64,000 bases of DNA from Anniella stebbinsi (GCA_029215795.1 JARDYH010000002.1:298003973-298067972), one strand, 5' to 3'; shown: positions 22,773-34,164, counted from the first letter of the stretch. The notes: generated by a model from the sequence alone, not told the origin. Made by a program: numbers and translations.

Positions 22773-23506
22773 GCACATGCTGTTTTATGCCACTCAATTT
22801 ACATAATTTACATTTGCAATTTACATAATGGACCTAGCTTATTGTGACATCCAAAAATGGCAAGGCTGGTTATCAAGGGTTAACAAGCCACCCAGAAACC
22901 CCAAAACAGGCCATTGGTTCTAGGTGGTTTCAAAACCACCCCAGCCACCTATCCTTGCAGTTTTGGATGGCACAACAAGCTGCAGCTGGTGAAGGTAATC
23001 ATGTGGGCAGGGACACAACTGGCATGTGCAGGTTGGCTAACAAAGCACCGAGGCCTATTCTGTTTGCATCGTATTTGGATCTCACTGCCATTCTCAAAAT
23101 GTTCCATAGGCAAGTATATAACATGTGTTGCTATCACAATTATTAGGGATGTTGTGGGCAGCTGACCAGATCTGGGATTGTGACTCCCCTCTGAACCCTG
23201 TTGGGTACCTGCAGCTCATTTGAAGACCTGCAGGACGAGCACCCACATGGCTTAATGAGCACTTGGCAGCTGTCCGTCCTATCCGGAGCCTAAAAATTGT
23301 GCATTCCCCCGCCTGTTACATAAATAGGGGCTTTACAGCTGCCATTTACGCAGTGGGGAGAATACTACCATTGATTAATACATTATTGGAGTACATATAC
23401 ATCAATGATTAATGATAACTAATCAGTACCAGTCAGAAAAGATAAGTTAATATGTATATCATTTAATGCATAAGATTAGAGGACAATGAAATATACGAAT
23501 ACTTAC

Positions 23507-23559
23507 AGTAACATGTTCCCCTGAGAGGATTACCAAGGTACCTGTTTTCAGAGTCACAA
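23507..23559 (-). CDS. ATRNL1: Attractin-family internal exon (probably ATRNL1)
   Basis: A 53-nt exon on the minus strand. It is preceded by a pyrimidine-rich tract ending CTCTTGCAG and followed by a consensus donor GTAAGT (23501-23506). In the frame set by an upstream phase-2 junction it encodes CDSENRYLGNPLRGTCY, then one base of the next codon. From knowledge of the family, ENRY-x-GNPLRGTCY lies at the end of the laminin-type EGF-like region of attractin (ATRN) and attractin-like 1 (ATRNL1), extracellular multidomain type I membrane proteins with kelch, CUB, C-type lectin and EGF modules; two cysteines of an EGF-type fold are visible. My memory of the paralogues puts DS before ENRY in ATRNL1 and EV in ATRN, and the very large flanking introns also fit ATRNL1, a gene with huge introns. 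Neighbouring exons are not in the window as far as I can see, so the coding strand of the window is minus. Confidence 0.78.
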
Positions 23560-23644
23560 CTGCAAGAGAAAAAAGAAAAGAAGAAATAGCAAGTTGCTAA
23601 TCATCTGACAATTATAAAACAAAACTGCTAACTAAACAGATGAA

Positions 23645-23735
23645 GCTGCAATCCTATGCACACTTACCTGGAAATAAGTCCTACTGAACTCATTGGGGCT
23701 TACTTCTGAGTAGACATACAAAGGGGTGCATTATT
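23645..23735. repeat. Short palindromic 'tgcaatccta' repeat
   Basis: 'gctgcaatcctatgcacact', then 'ggaaataagtcctactgaac' and 'tcattggggcttacttctga'. The core is a rough palindrome around GAACTCA. Related copies: 27585-27645, 28483-28570, 32326-32410, 33090-33130 and the tandem pieces near 60835-60990. Family known to me from squamates but not named. Confidence 0.6.
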
Positions 23736-23818
23736 AAGTATTAATTGGAATACAACTTTTTTGGGAACTGAAAGCTACATCAGATTTTTTTTGCCAGCAC
23801 ACCAACAATCTATTTCTA

Positions 23819-24018
23819 TTTCTATTTATTCCATTTATATCTTCCTTTTCCTCCAAGGAACTAAAGAAGCCACAGATGGTTCCCCCCCTTACAATAACCC
23901 TGTGAATTAGGTTAAGGGTGAGAGATGGTGGCTGGTTACCCAGCAAGCCTTATGGCTGAGTAGGGATTTGAACCTGGGGACTCTCTGGTCTTAGTCTGAC
24001 ACTACACCACACAAGTTC
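23819..24018 (-). mobile_element. Sauria-type tRNA-derived SINE
   Basis: Minus-strand copy: tail 'ttccatttatatcttccttt' and 'cctccaaggaactaa', body 'ggctgagtagggatttgaac' (B-box side), head '..ctacaccacac' corresponding to GTGTGGTGTAG. Confidence 0.8.
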
Positions 24019-24780
24019 TTTTCATATTTTTGTAATAACAAGTATTTGAAATTAATATGTTATCTTGTATCTGCTAGTAGAAAGCAGACATGTGACTTAA
24101 TTCATTTCTAGTACACATATACTGTAGAATAGTTAAGAAACAGAAAACATATGTAATGTGCCTGTTTATAGAATTTCCCAGTTAGGATCAAGATTTGTAG
24201 GTGTTTTGCTATGAAAATCCACATATGATCAGGCCTCCCTTTCACACAGAAAATGCTTATGCATGAACATTCAGTACAGTTATAGTTGCTTGTTTCGCCA
24301 TGTTAGCCTCAAAGGATATCACTGGAATTGACTAAGAATCTTCTCTATCCTTTAGCTTCTTGAAGATTCATGGTGTAGACTGCTCCATAATCAATCACAA
24401 CCATGATTTTGATCAGTTTAGCTTTCTACTTAGGGGCTATTTTTTCACTGTATGGAATAGAATGGTCTGCCATCTTGTTGGTCATTGGTAGGTATCTTCC
24501 CCCTGCCCCCCGCTAACAAAGAATGTGCCTAACAATGACTCAGCATCCTGCAGACAGGCAGCCCACAGAACCAAGCATAGCCAAGTAGTTGTGTTGGAGG
24601 GCATCTGTTTTATGAATGACTAGCAGGCCCCTGAATATTTTGATGATACATATTTTCCACAGAAGGACACACAGAGTTACCGTCTGCAGCAGGGATTTGC
24701 CATCTAAATCAATATTAACTCTATGCCTGATTTCAGGTTGGGCAACTTGTGACCCCCTGGCCTAATTACAAAAGTGAATA
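24019..24780. other. AT-rich intronic sequence
   Basis: No supported feature. Confidence 0.3.
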
Positions 24781-24784
24781 TGAA

Positions 24785-25615
24785 GGGAAAGGACGCAAAC
24801 ACCAGTGCTCAAAAGAACGCTAGATTTATTATGATCAACTTGTTTCGGAGAACTGTTATCCTTCTTCAGGAGCTATAGAATAAACAAAATACCATAAAAT
24901 TAACCATAAAGGTTTTTGTAAAAGCAACGCCTTCATTCTTTTAGACAACATTTTGGGGGGCTTTTCTACATGAAAATTCTACATTGTAAAAAATCTTAAA
25001 ACAACATTAGAAATAGAAATTAAAATAAAGCTAAAAACAAAAACAAAAACCCACTTCCATTCTAACATAGATTGTTTCCATGTTTCTACTAACCAATTCT
25101 TTAACATTGGTGAAGATATGATCTTTTTTCTTTTTTTAATCCACATCCCTCTTTCAACAAATACACTCCTTACATAAATCTTTGTTATCTTCCCACTCTC
25201 CACAAGCATAAACACTGGCCATTACTTTCCCAACATAGACTTGAGCTAACCTCTTTTTTGTTCTTCTCAAATGTCTTCTCTATAGAAACGGCAATATTTT
25301 CTTTTCTTTTGGTGCTTGTACACACTGTTCATTGTCAGAGGCAAACCTTTGTAATGTCTTAAATATCATAAGTGGTTCTTGATTGGACTACACATAATTT
25401 TAAACTTAGGCACTGATCCTTCTATTATTTTTAATCAGAATTTCACCTATATATCACTCATTAATGTTAAATATACATTGCACTCACTATACTAATCCAA
25501 AAAAATCCCAGTCCTTATTTAGCCCCCTTGGGCACGTACTTTTTAACAAGCTAATCCAGAATAATTCTTTTTTACTCAGTACCTGTTCACTCCCATTCAC
25601 CTTTTCGGTCTCCCC
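24785..25615 (-). mobile_element. Penelope-like element, sense 3' segment
   Basis: Read on the minus strand, 25487-25612 encodes LSKKELFWISLLKSTCPRGL, then NKDWDFFGLV and a stop: the conserved end of Penelope-like ORFs just after the GIY-YIG domain (pattern LLxREAxWI..L.T..P.GLN). About 600 bp of 3' UTR follows and ends in the CTGAAGAAGG...CCGAAAC motif at 24841-24870. The preceding part of the ORF is present next door but inverted (25616-25940). Confidence 0.7.
24841..24870 (-). other. Hammerhead-like CTGAAGA..GAAAC motif of a Penelope-like element
   Basis: Minus strand: CCTGAAGAAGGATAAC, then AGTTCTCCGAAACA. Penelope-like elements carry hammerhead ribozyme motifs (CTGATGA...GAAA) in their terminal repeats; this copy has A for T in the CTGATGA core, so it is probably a non-cleaving variant. 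Identification is inference. Confidence 0.4.
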
Positions 25616-25940
25616 CAAAAATGAAATCCTTGGGTTTATGTGGTCATTGCACATATTGCAAATATACAAAAAAAGAAAACATCCTTTGTCACAGGAGATC
25701 ATATTCAAATCACTGATTTTTTAAACTGTAACTCCTCGAGAGTAATTTATGCTATCTCATGCCCCTGCAATAAAATTTACATTGGCAAGACTTCAAGACC
25801 TTTACAACTCAGAATAGGAGAACATCTATGCAATCTTAGACATCAAAGGGTGGGTGCTCCAATGGTCAAGCACTTTAACGAAAAACAACATAAACCCAAT
25901 GATTTCCTTATGCGAATCCCATCCCCAGCATGGAGGTAGT
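25616..25940 (+). mobile_element. Penelope-like element, inverted 5' segment with GIY-YIG endonuclease
   Basis: Plus strand. A CGHCTYC zinc-binding motif (25639-25659) is followed, one frame away, by VIYAISCPCNKIYIGKTSR, then RIGEHLCNLRHQ and VKHFNEKQH, the GIY-YIG endonuclease of Penelope-like elements (Y..I.CPC..YIGKT.R, catalytic R and H visible, with a C-terminal HF block). The frame change lies between about 25660 and 25690. After ARIP-like sequence at about 25935 the family homology stops. Opposite in orientation to 24785-25615, which carries the next part of the same ORF. Confidence 0.8.
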
Positions 25941-27117
25941 ATCCTTTTTCTTGTCTAGGGACAACAAAAATGTAGACCCCCACCCTACTAATTTACTAAG
26001 GAATGTTAACTGGAAAGTCACAAGACAGACTCAGTGATTACTAAGGCCAAACTACCTCATCTCTTTCTTTTTTTGAACAGAAACAAACTGATCAAAAATG
26101 TGCCTTACTCTCTGGTATAAGCTCAGTCTGATGAGTGACAGAAGTGTCTAGTGTTGGGAAGAAAATCTGCCAGGGCCTGCAAGGGAAATGGATGCACCTG
26201 GTAGATTTGCATCCCAACACTAGAAGGGATGCAGGTCAGGGCAGAACTGTTTTGCCCTGACCAACACCATTTGTCCTTTTCCCCCACTGCCTTAAATGTA
26301 TTTTTCTCTTTTCCCCCTTGCACTGATGGAGGCCTTAAAGGTACTATTAACAGGTCTTTAAGGTGATCATTGGTTGGGGGAGGGAAGAAAGGTGATTTCC
26401 CCAAAGCTGGGGGAAGGCCCCAGAAAGTGCACTTTGCCAAGCACTCATCCGGGCTGGCTCCATGGAACAGGGCTGGTTAAGAGTTGCCTAAATAGCATAA
26501 TTACCCTCACCAGGTAATTATCCTCACCAAAGATATATTTCTGAGGACAAAGGCAAAAGCACTTTAAAATGTTACCTTCAAAAGTTGTAGTTTGTTCCAA
26601 TAAGATCTATCAAACCCATTGCTCTCCTTTTGGTTGACCATTAATAGTAATCCTCTAATCCCCCTCTCAGTAATTCTTGGAATGACAAAATATATGCCAT
26701 GCCCACAAATAAGTCACCAAAACCATATCAGCACACCATTAAAGATTCATAATGAGACTTCTAAGTTCTACCTATTCACTACCTAGCACTGGAAAATGAA
26801 TGTTTTGCAATAACAAAGGTAAAACATCAAGGTTTCATTTTTAATTAGATCCCCCCCCCCCAATCTGTTACTGGTTTTCCCTAGAATACTAAAATGAGCA
26901 CTCAAGTAAGATGCAAGACTTGTTCAGAAAACCCTAAAAATAGTAAAATATTGTGGAATTTAGACACTTAATGTAGTTGGGATCATTGCTAAAAGCCAAC
27001 AGACAAAATGTAAAGAAAATATATGTTTCCTGTTGACAGATACCCTATAACCAGAACTTTTAGAATAGATATCTTTATTTATACTTAGAGATATTTTTTA
27101 TTGTTTAAAATTATTTA
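25941..27117. other. Intronic sequence with inverted-repeat patch
   Basis: At about 26140-26300 two perfect inverted pairs occur, CTAGTGTTGGGA/TCCCAACACTAG and GGTCAGGGCA/TGCCCTGACC, suggesting an old foldback DNA element. The rest is AT-rich with nothing recognised. Confidence 0.4.
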
Positions 27118-27370
27118 GGCTCTAGATACAGGGCTTTCCCAGTAGCGGCCCCTATCTTATGGAACTCCCTCCCAAGGGTAGTATGGTTGTGCTCCCTCAG
27201 CTGTGGTATTTTAAAAAATGTTGAAAACTCATTTGTTTTGAATGACTTTGAATTGATATGTTTTTATGCTTCTTTTATTCATATGTAATTGCTGGATTTT
27301 TTTTCTCATATTAACTTAATTATATTTTATTTTATTCTTGGATTTTTGTATTTCTGAATTTTGAAGTTTG

Positions 27371-27442
<72 letters not shown>

Positions 27443-27560
27443 TTTATACTTTTATTTTGTTCACCATCTGAGGTGATGTTTCTCCAGAAAGGCAGTTTAT
27501 ACACATTTAAATTAAATTAAATAAATAAATATAAATGAATGAATGAATAAATAAATAAAT
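27118..27560 (+). mobile_element. L2-type LINE 3' relic with microsatellites
   Basis: 'agggctttcccagtagcggc', 'cttatggaactccctcccaa' encode the RAFPVAAP..WNSLP block. (TA)n then (GATA)n occupy 27369-27442. The end, 'agaaaggcagtttatacaca' followed by AAATAAAT repeats, is an L2 tail. Confidence 0.65.
27369..27442. repeat. (TA)n/(GATA)n microsatellite
   Basis: Alternating TA run passes directly into about ten GATA units. Confidence 0.9.
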
Positions 27561-29276
27561 AAGCATGTCCACTCATGTGTCAGTCCCACTGACTCCTACA
27601 GGATTCACTCCTAGGCAAGGATGTATGGGATTGAAGCCGAAATAAATAATAGCACCTTTGCTCAGTGAGCCCAAGGAAACTAACAACTTAAGTTAGAACA
27701 ATAACTTACCAATTTTAAAAACACTTTGACAACAGTGTAGATCAATACATATCCCCCAAAGTGACATGTATTGTAAAGTAAACAATGAGAATGAGCTTGT
27801 GACTTTCAAAGGGACAGTGTCAAAATATGTTCTACTGAAAACTCTTTTCTAACTGCCCAGCATATACTCTTCAATGTTTTCTGAGCTTGCATCCTTCTCC
27901 TGAAGAGGTAATTGAGCCCACGTGATCTGTTTGGTAGTGAATCAAAGTGACTGTCAAAAATTCCAGGTGGAAGAATTAGTAATAAAAACTTAAACAGAAT
28001 CACTTGATATGCATATGTAATTTTCAGACATTTTGCCATTGTTTCAAACAGGCACATATTTATAACCCTGTAATACTTATTCTTTTACTTATCCACTACA
28101 GTTTATGGTTTTATTAAAAAAACAAAAGAAATGAATCCTAATCTGAAATCCAGATAGATTCCAAGCTACGTCTTCATATCAATAACTTCTGTTCTAGATA
28201 ATAAAGATAAGCCTTTCTTTAAGCACACAGTTACAGAGACAGAAGTGGGTGGGTCAAGCAGCCTGCAAAACAGAAACTAAAGAAGAGACAAGGAATTAAC
28301 CCTGTAATATACCATTGAACACTTTGAGGATGGAGGAAGCAGTCACTGTGAAACGTAAGTACTGCTTAGTGTGACCTACCATGTAATGAAAAGGCTTAAA
28401 AAACCACGTTTTTAAACAGAACATAAGATTTTAAGGGCAATGTGGATAGGCTCTTAGAAATCTATGAAAATAACATTCTAAGGCTGCAATCCTACCCCTT
28501 ACCTGGAGGTGATCCTTATTGAACTCAGTGGTGTTTACTTCTGAATAAACATGTATATAACTGCACCATAAATACTGTCTATCCTATCCCTGGTGGCAGG
28601 AGGAGCAACAGAGATGTTGCCCATCCTCAGTGGGGGGGGGGGGGAATCAGCTAGACAAGCTTCTGAGCCAGTCAAGCTCACTTATCAGTAGTGGATGTGG
28701 ACAGCAAAAGAAAGCCTGTAGGATCCTGACCTCTCCATTCCCCACCCTCCACAGTACCCTCTTGTTTGACCTCCTCAAGGTCTTCTGAGGTCACAACCTT
28801 GAAAAGTAGTTGCTGTGGGGCTTTTTGCAGCAGTGTGAGGGGGGAAGGATACAAAGTTGCATTTCCCCTCCCCCCTCAAGACCATTGGAGCCTCTATGGC
28901 CTCAGAAGGGGGATTCAAATATACCTTATGGTCCCAGTGACATTCTCCCAGGGAACTACAGGACTGGCCTGTAACTTTTTTAAACGAATGGCTTTCAGTA
29001 AGGCAAAAAGACAAACTTACTGAAAGCCATTCCTCCACACACAGAAAACCCACATGTGAAATAGCAACATATCTCCCTATACTATATCAGTGAAAATCAT
29101 GTTCTTACCTGTTTCTCACTTACAAACACATAGGTTTGGTTCCAGCATGTTTCTTCCATGGACAAAAAGACTCCTTCCATTTATCAAAGGCTTTCCAACA
29201 AGAAGGGAACAGGGGGATGGGGAACCGTTGTCGGTTACCCCTTCAGTTACCTATTTCCATTACTCTAAAATCTGTT
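27561..29276. other. Intronic sequence with small repeats
   Basis: Contains fragments of the 'tgcaatccta' repeat at about 27585-27645 and 28483-28570, and a G run near 28630. No gene supported. Confidence 0.35.
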
Positions 29277-29501
29277 CACAGTCTCACCTGCTACTATGAT
29301 GCTTATTAAGGTAAGGTTGGATCCAGCTTCTTCTGTGCAGGTCAGAGGTTTTCCTGAATAAAGTTCTGCTCAGAACGCTCCCACTGGCAGAAAGGAAAGG
29401 AAAACAGGAATATTCTTTGCTCAGGGAATCCTCTTGCCAGCACAAAAGAAGCTGGATTCAATCCTCTGTTAATAAGCATTATACTAGCAGGTGATACTGT
29501 G
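29277..29501. mobile_element. Inverted-repeat MITE (225 bp)
   Basis: Left CACAGTCTCACCTGCTACTA and reverse-complemented right CACAGTATCACCTGCTAGTA, continuing through TGCTTATTAA and AATCCAGCTTCTT or GATCCAGCTTCTT for about 65 bp on each side. No clear target duplication. Confidence 0.7.
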
Positions 29502-29559
29502 TTAAAATAATGCACAAGAGTGCAAAAGAAATACCATCTACACAGATATGTGAAGGTTC

Positions 29560-29740
29560 TTAAATGGTTCTGATGATGGAAATAGACACATAAGGCTATC
29601 TAGTCCAGCATTCTGTTCCCAAAGTGACCAGTTGGATGCCTATGCAAAGTCAACAAGCAACATATGAGTGTCATAGAATCTCCTGTTAATGTCTCCAACA
29701 ACAGGTATTAACAACTTTGGAGGATATTATTGAAAATGTA
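29560..29740 (+). repeat. Dispersed repeat fragment, same family as 11766-11990
   Basis: 'ctatctagtccagcattctg' and 'aagtgaccagttggatgcct' are family blocks. Confidence 0.5.
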
Positions 29741-29920
29741 AATAAACTCATTGTGGTAAGGTGGGGAAAATAAATAGATGTAAAACTTAAGGAGAAAGTA
29801 CTACTGTTATATACACAAATAGATCTCCAACTTATGTGCAATGGCGATAACCCCATTTCAGAAATCCTGCTACTCTCCATTCTGCAGTAGCTATATAAAT
29901 ATTTATATATATTTATGAGA

Positions 29921-30166
29921 GAGCCAGTGTGGTGTAATGACTAAAGTGTTGGAGTCGAGATATCCAGGTTCTAGTCCCCACTTGGCCATGGAAACCCACT
30001 GGGTGGTACACTAGGTCACAGACTCTCAGCCCAACCTACCCTATGGAGTTGTTGTTGTGAGGATGAAACGGAGGAGGATTATGTACACCGCCTTGGGTTC
30101 CTTGGAGGGAAAAAAGCAGGATAAAAATGCAATAATGAATGAATAAATAAAAATAAATAAATAAAA
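29921..30166 (+). mobile_element. Sauria-type tRNA-derived SINE
   Basis: GAGCCAGTGTGGTGTAATGA (A-box region), 'ccaggttctagtcccca' (B-box GGTTCTAGTCC), 'gttgttgttgtgaggatgaa', 'ccgccttgggttccttggag', ending in AATGAATAAATAAA. The tail resembles that of Bov-B/RTE-mobilised SINEs. Confidence 0.88.
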
Positions 30167-30529
30167 CTTTGTCCATTTAATTAACTGATATACATAGGAT
30201 TAATTTACAGTGAGTTCAAGCTAATAGGAGGCCTCTATAAATATCTAATTTGCTTGGGAAACATCCAAGTCCTAATGTGAGCAGATACCACCATATTTAA
30301 AACCATACTAATCTGAAGCACAATTTACCATACTTCATTTTGCAAAAAATAAAAAATAAAAAAAATCATGATGTTTGGATAAAAATACAGGGAGAGGGGA
30401 ATCTATATTTTGGCTGTCACCACTGAGTCCATCATTTCATGTCTTTATCATGCTGTCTCCTTGCATGTACCTCTCTTGACCCCATTGCCTGGTAACTCAT
30501 TCCTTGACTTGAATCAGCACAGTTTTATT
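30167..30529. other. AT-rich intronic sequence
   Basis: Nothing recognised. Confidence 0.3.
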
Positions 30530-30655
30530 GATTGTTATTTATTTATTTACAATATTTATATCCAAAGATTTTGGAGCGGTGAACAAATAGGATAAAAGAG
30601 TAAAACAGAATAAAAACATCATTAAAAATACAGTTTAAGAAACAAGGTTCAGACA
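30530..30655 (-). mobile_element. L2-type LINE tail
   Basis: TTATTTATTTATTTACAATA, then 'tttatatccaaagattttgg' and 'agcggtgaacaaata', the reverse of an L2 tail, with A-rich remnant. Confidence 0.5.
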
Positions 30656-31871
30656 AAAGTATGGCCCTGTACAACCACCATTTTACACAATATTAAAAAT
30701 ATAAAAATTGCGGAGGCTCCATCTTGTGAAAAAATAACAGTTGCACTGAGGAGCGGGCTTTCCTGAACTGCTGGGTGAGCCCCCCCCCCCCAGAATTCAG
30801 GCAGCCCGGTGAGTGGGAGGAACAGTAGCTGCGATTCTGGAGCACTCCCTGGAGCACTCTGTCCATCCATACTGGAGGTAGATGTTGTCACGAAAAGGAC
30901 CCACAAACTTCCATGAGTGACCAACAAGTGCACGGTCAAAGCCTTATATGAAGGGGGCCTAAATCTTTTCAAATTGAGATATAAATCAGCCTGATCTACT
31001 GCACCTATTTGACTAATGTACAGATCACGACTTAGTTATCAACTCACTTTTACACTTCCTGTATGTTCCAATGCAGTTTTTTGCTCACAAAAACCTCCAT
31101 CAAAATATGTTTAGTAATGCTTATTTTGAGAGAAAATACATTTAGAAATTCATATTTAAGTATATATTTAAATGTGAATGTTCATGCCAATTTTCTAAAC
31201 TCAGAGATTAATGCAAAAGCTGGACAAAATGGATAATAATGGATACGTGAGAAAATTATACAGACCAGAAATTCACACATACCTATTACAAGCCCACATC
31301 TCAATGGGTATAAAATATTTCTGTATATCTGACTGTAACAATAAATGATCTGTGTGCATCCATAACAAAACTTTCCTGGGTGCTACAAACATGTATGCAC
31401 ATAGGGGGAAAAAAAACTTTAGACAGGGGAGCACAGGAAACAACAAAGGCTGGAATTCACTTAGCACAATGATTAGACTTTTCCCAGGTCTATCTTTGTC
31501 TGTCCTTGCTCTCATCTTTCCTTACCACACCCCCAATTCCATTCCCAATTGTTTTCCCCAAGAAAATAAAAAAAAGCTTCCAAACTAATGTAAAAACCAA
31601 ATTCAGACACTCTGGCAGTAGCAAAACCTGTACTTGGTTTTTCTCTATGGTATTTTAGTAAATAATTCAGAATTCCAAATGCCCTGAGTTTCCACATGCC
31701 TTTGTTGGTACATTTCACTTCCAAATAGGATTTGCACAAATATACACAGGGGCTGGTGAAAACAAGAATAATAGTCTGTTAATGTATTTCTAGAAAACAA
31801 AATATTAATCACTGGACAAGTCATTATGAAGAAAATGTTTTCAGCAAAGTTTCTAAATGATTTGATTAAAC
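30656..31871. other. Intronic sequence
   Basis: No supported feature. Short open frames around 30700-31000 and 31300-31700 lack known motifs. Confidence 0.3.
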
Positions 31872-32325
31872 ATTTAACATAGGGTGACCATAATTTGAAA
31901 ACCAAAAAGGAGGACAACATGGCCGCCCTTGAGGGGGCGTGCCCACCAACATGCCCAGCCCCCAAGGGGGTGTGCCTATCAACATGCTCAGCCCCCAAGG
32001 GGGTGTGCCCACCTGAACATGGCCTTGGTCACGTCTGATTCTACAGCTCATAATTATGACAAACCTGTTCTAAATAATATGTTAAAGTTAGAATCACTGA
32101 AATAAAGAACAAGTGAAATATCCAATGTATCTGAAATTAACATGTATTTTTAGTTGCTGTACATCAACAGAAAATAAAATCTATTATTTTCCATTTTTCT
32201 AAAGAAAACAGGTCCTAGATTAGAAAAAAATAGCTAAAGAACACTGTGGTTAGGAAGGGGTACACCAGTGCTAGACTAAACAGAAAATGGGAAATATGTG
32301 GTAAGGAAAGATTAGAAAGGTACAC

Positions 32326-32410
32326 AACAGGTGCAATCCTCTAGCCAGAAAACAAATCCTATAACTCCCAGCATTCCACAGCCAACATGTATAGGATTGT
32401 GGCCTAACCA
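32326..32410. repeat. Short palindromic 'tgcaatcct' repeat
   Basis: 'aggtgcaatcctctagccag' faces 'acatgtataggattgtggcc'. Confidence 0.5.
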
Positions 32411-32762
32411 GAAGCAAGCTCACTGAGTTTAATAGAACTTATTCCCAGGTAAAGGTGGAGAAAGAAGAGAGAAAGAATGATTGAGCCACTGTAGCAATCT
32501 TTTCTCAGCCTTTTAGTGTGATTTCATTAATATTAAGAAAGGAAGAGTGTCTCTCTTTAAAACATTGTAACACTTGAGATGTAATATAAACTAAAGGTTT
32601 TGCTCCAGAAATAGCCTTTTGCAGATTTTATGTGTACACTATTGGGAGAACTGGTGATAAGCATCCACAGTATGGCCTCAGTTAGGGTTTAGTAGAAACT
32701 CATATTAACTATACCTCTATCAAAATATCTAACTACAAGTTAAAAGATTACAGAGTTTACAT

Positions 32763-32993
32763 TTTATTTATTCCATTTATATCCTGCTATTTTTCCTCCA
32801 AGGAACCTAAAGCAGTGTACATAATCCCCCTCTTCTCCATTTTATCCTCACAACAACAACCCTGTGAGGTAGGCTGGACTGAGAGTCTGTGACTGGCCCA
32901 AAGTCACCCAGTGAGCTTCCATAGCTGAGTGGGAACTAGAATCCAGATCTCCCAAATCTCTGTCCAACACTTTAGCCACTACACCACAATCCA
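32763..32993 (-). mobile_element. Sauria-type tRNA-derived SINE
   Basis: Minus copy: 'tttatatcctgctatttttc', 'ctccaaggaacctaaag', 'aacaacaaccctgtgaggta', 'agtcacccagtgagcttcc', 'gggaactagaatccagatct', '..ctacaccacaatcca'. Confidence 0.88.
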
Positions 32994-33675
32994 CAACTCA
33001 GACATTTAATATACTAGCAATATTAAATGGATAGTCAATGTGAAGTTCAGGTTAATTCTGGTTAACTTTGTATGAATGCCTAGACAGCAGAGCATAATCC
33101 TACTCAGAAGTAAGTTCAATTGAGTTTACTGAACACAAAAGAAGAAGAGCTCCCTATGCTTCTCTTCACATTTGTTCACCTTTCTCTAGCAAGTGCAAAC
33201 CCCTCATGTCAAGGAGGACTATACACCCACCATAACCTGGCCTCATGGATCATGTAACCAGCAGATACAGTCTAGAAAGATGCTTTCAGAGCCAAGGAGA
33301 TCCAGACACAAGCAATTCAAGCCAAACCACACTACATACCCACATATTACCTTGCCACTAGTCCAAACATGGCTGCTCACATCCCTTTTTGCTGCAGTAC
33401 CACTTCTGTCACCTTGCCTGAGCAGCTTGGAAGAAGCAACAGGTAAAGGTCTCTCGCACTCCAATGAATATGTCAACAGTCAATCTACTGGTCATAATTG
33501 GCTGAGCAGCTCTCTCTGCATAATCAGGTACTAGCTTACAATGGTGTAGTTAAGCAATTTTAGATGCTGAGTGTCATAGTCTTATAGCCCCCTTTTTAGC
33601 TAAAAATGCATTGCTTCACTTCAAATGGCAGGTATATCTTCCACAATGACAACTGCTACATTTCTGATACTAGAG

Positions 33676-33678
<3 letters not shown>

Positions 33679-33718
<40 letters not shown>
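33679..33718. repeat. (AT)n microsatellite
   Basis: About 20 AT units. Confidence 0.9.
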
Positions 33719-33720
<2 letters not shown>

Positions 33721-33762
33721 CGATTCCACACATGTGAGGAGTTTCACATTTTAAACTCACTT

Positions 33763-33865
33763 AAGGTGCAACCCTATGCATGTTTAGTCATGTTTAGCCA
33801 TGCTGGCTAAGGGATTCTAGGAGTTGTAGGATTTTTTTTTCTGTCTAAACATGCATAGGATCTTT
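33763..33865. mobile_element. Small palindromic MITE
   Basis: 'ggtgcaaccctatgcatgtt' faces 'taaacatgcataggatc'. The tips match the 'tgcaatccta' family. Confidence 0.6.
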
Positions 33866-34077
33866 TTTTGTTTAAGAGTAATTTTTTATTTTTTGGGCAT
33901 GGAGCTTGCATTCTGTTTGTGTTCCTGTTGTTGGGTCGCTCCTGCCTCGCCTCTCGCCCGTCTCTCGTGTCACACCTCACCTGCCTCACCTGCCTCTTGT
34001 GCCCTGGGATCGTGCTGCTGCTGCCTTCTGCTTTTTCTTGTTTGGCGCGCATATGCACGCTCCACCTCTTCCAGAAG

Positions 34078-34117
34078 TCTCAAGTCTCACTTGATGAAAG
34101 CCCCGTGAGACTTGAGA
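34078..34117. repeat. Perfect 13-bp-arm hairpin
   Basis: TCTCAAGTCTCAC and GTGAGACTTGAGA around 14 bases. Confidence 0.85.
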
Positions 34118-34164
34118 TTTCCAGGACAGAGAGGGCGGGATCTGCACAGGAGGCCCGGCAAACG

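Noticed and set aside
27708..27780. Second minus-strand exon ending at an ACTTAC donor complement
   Set aside because: The candidate sequence has in-frame stops in the frames tried and no recognisable protein similarity.
28766..29053. Overlapping ORFs of 85 and 92 codons
   Set aside because: Opposite-strand shadows in a mixed-composition patch with an inverted 'acttactgaaagccatt' duplication; no domain.
29921..29995. tRNA gene
   Set aside because: A- and B-box-like sequences belong to the head of a Sauria-type SINE with the full SINE body and tail behind it.
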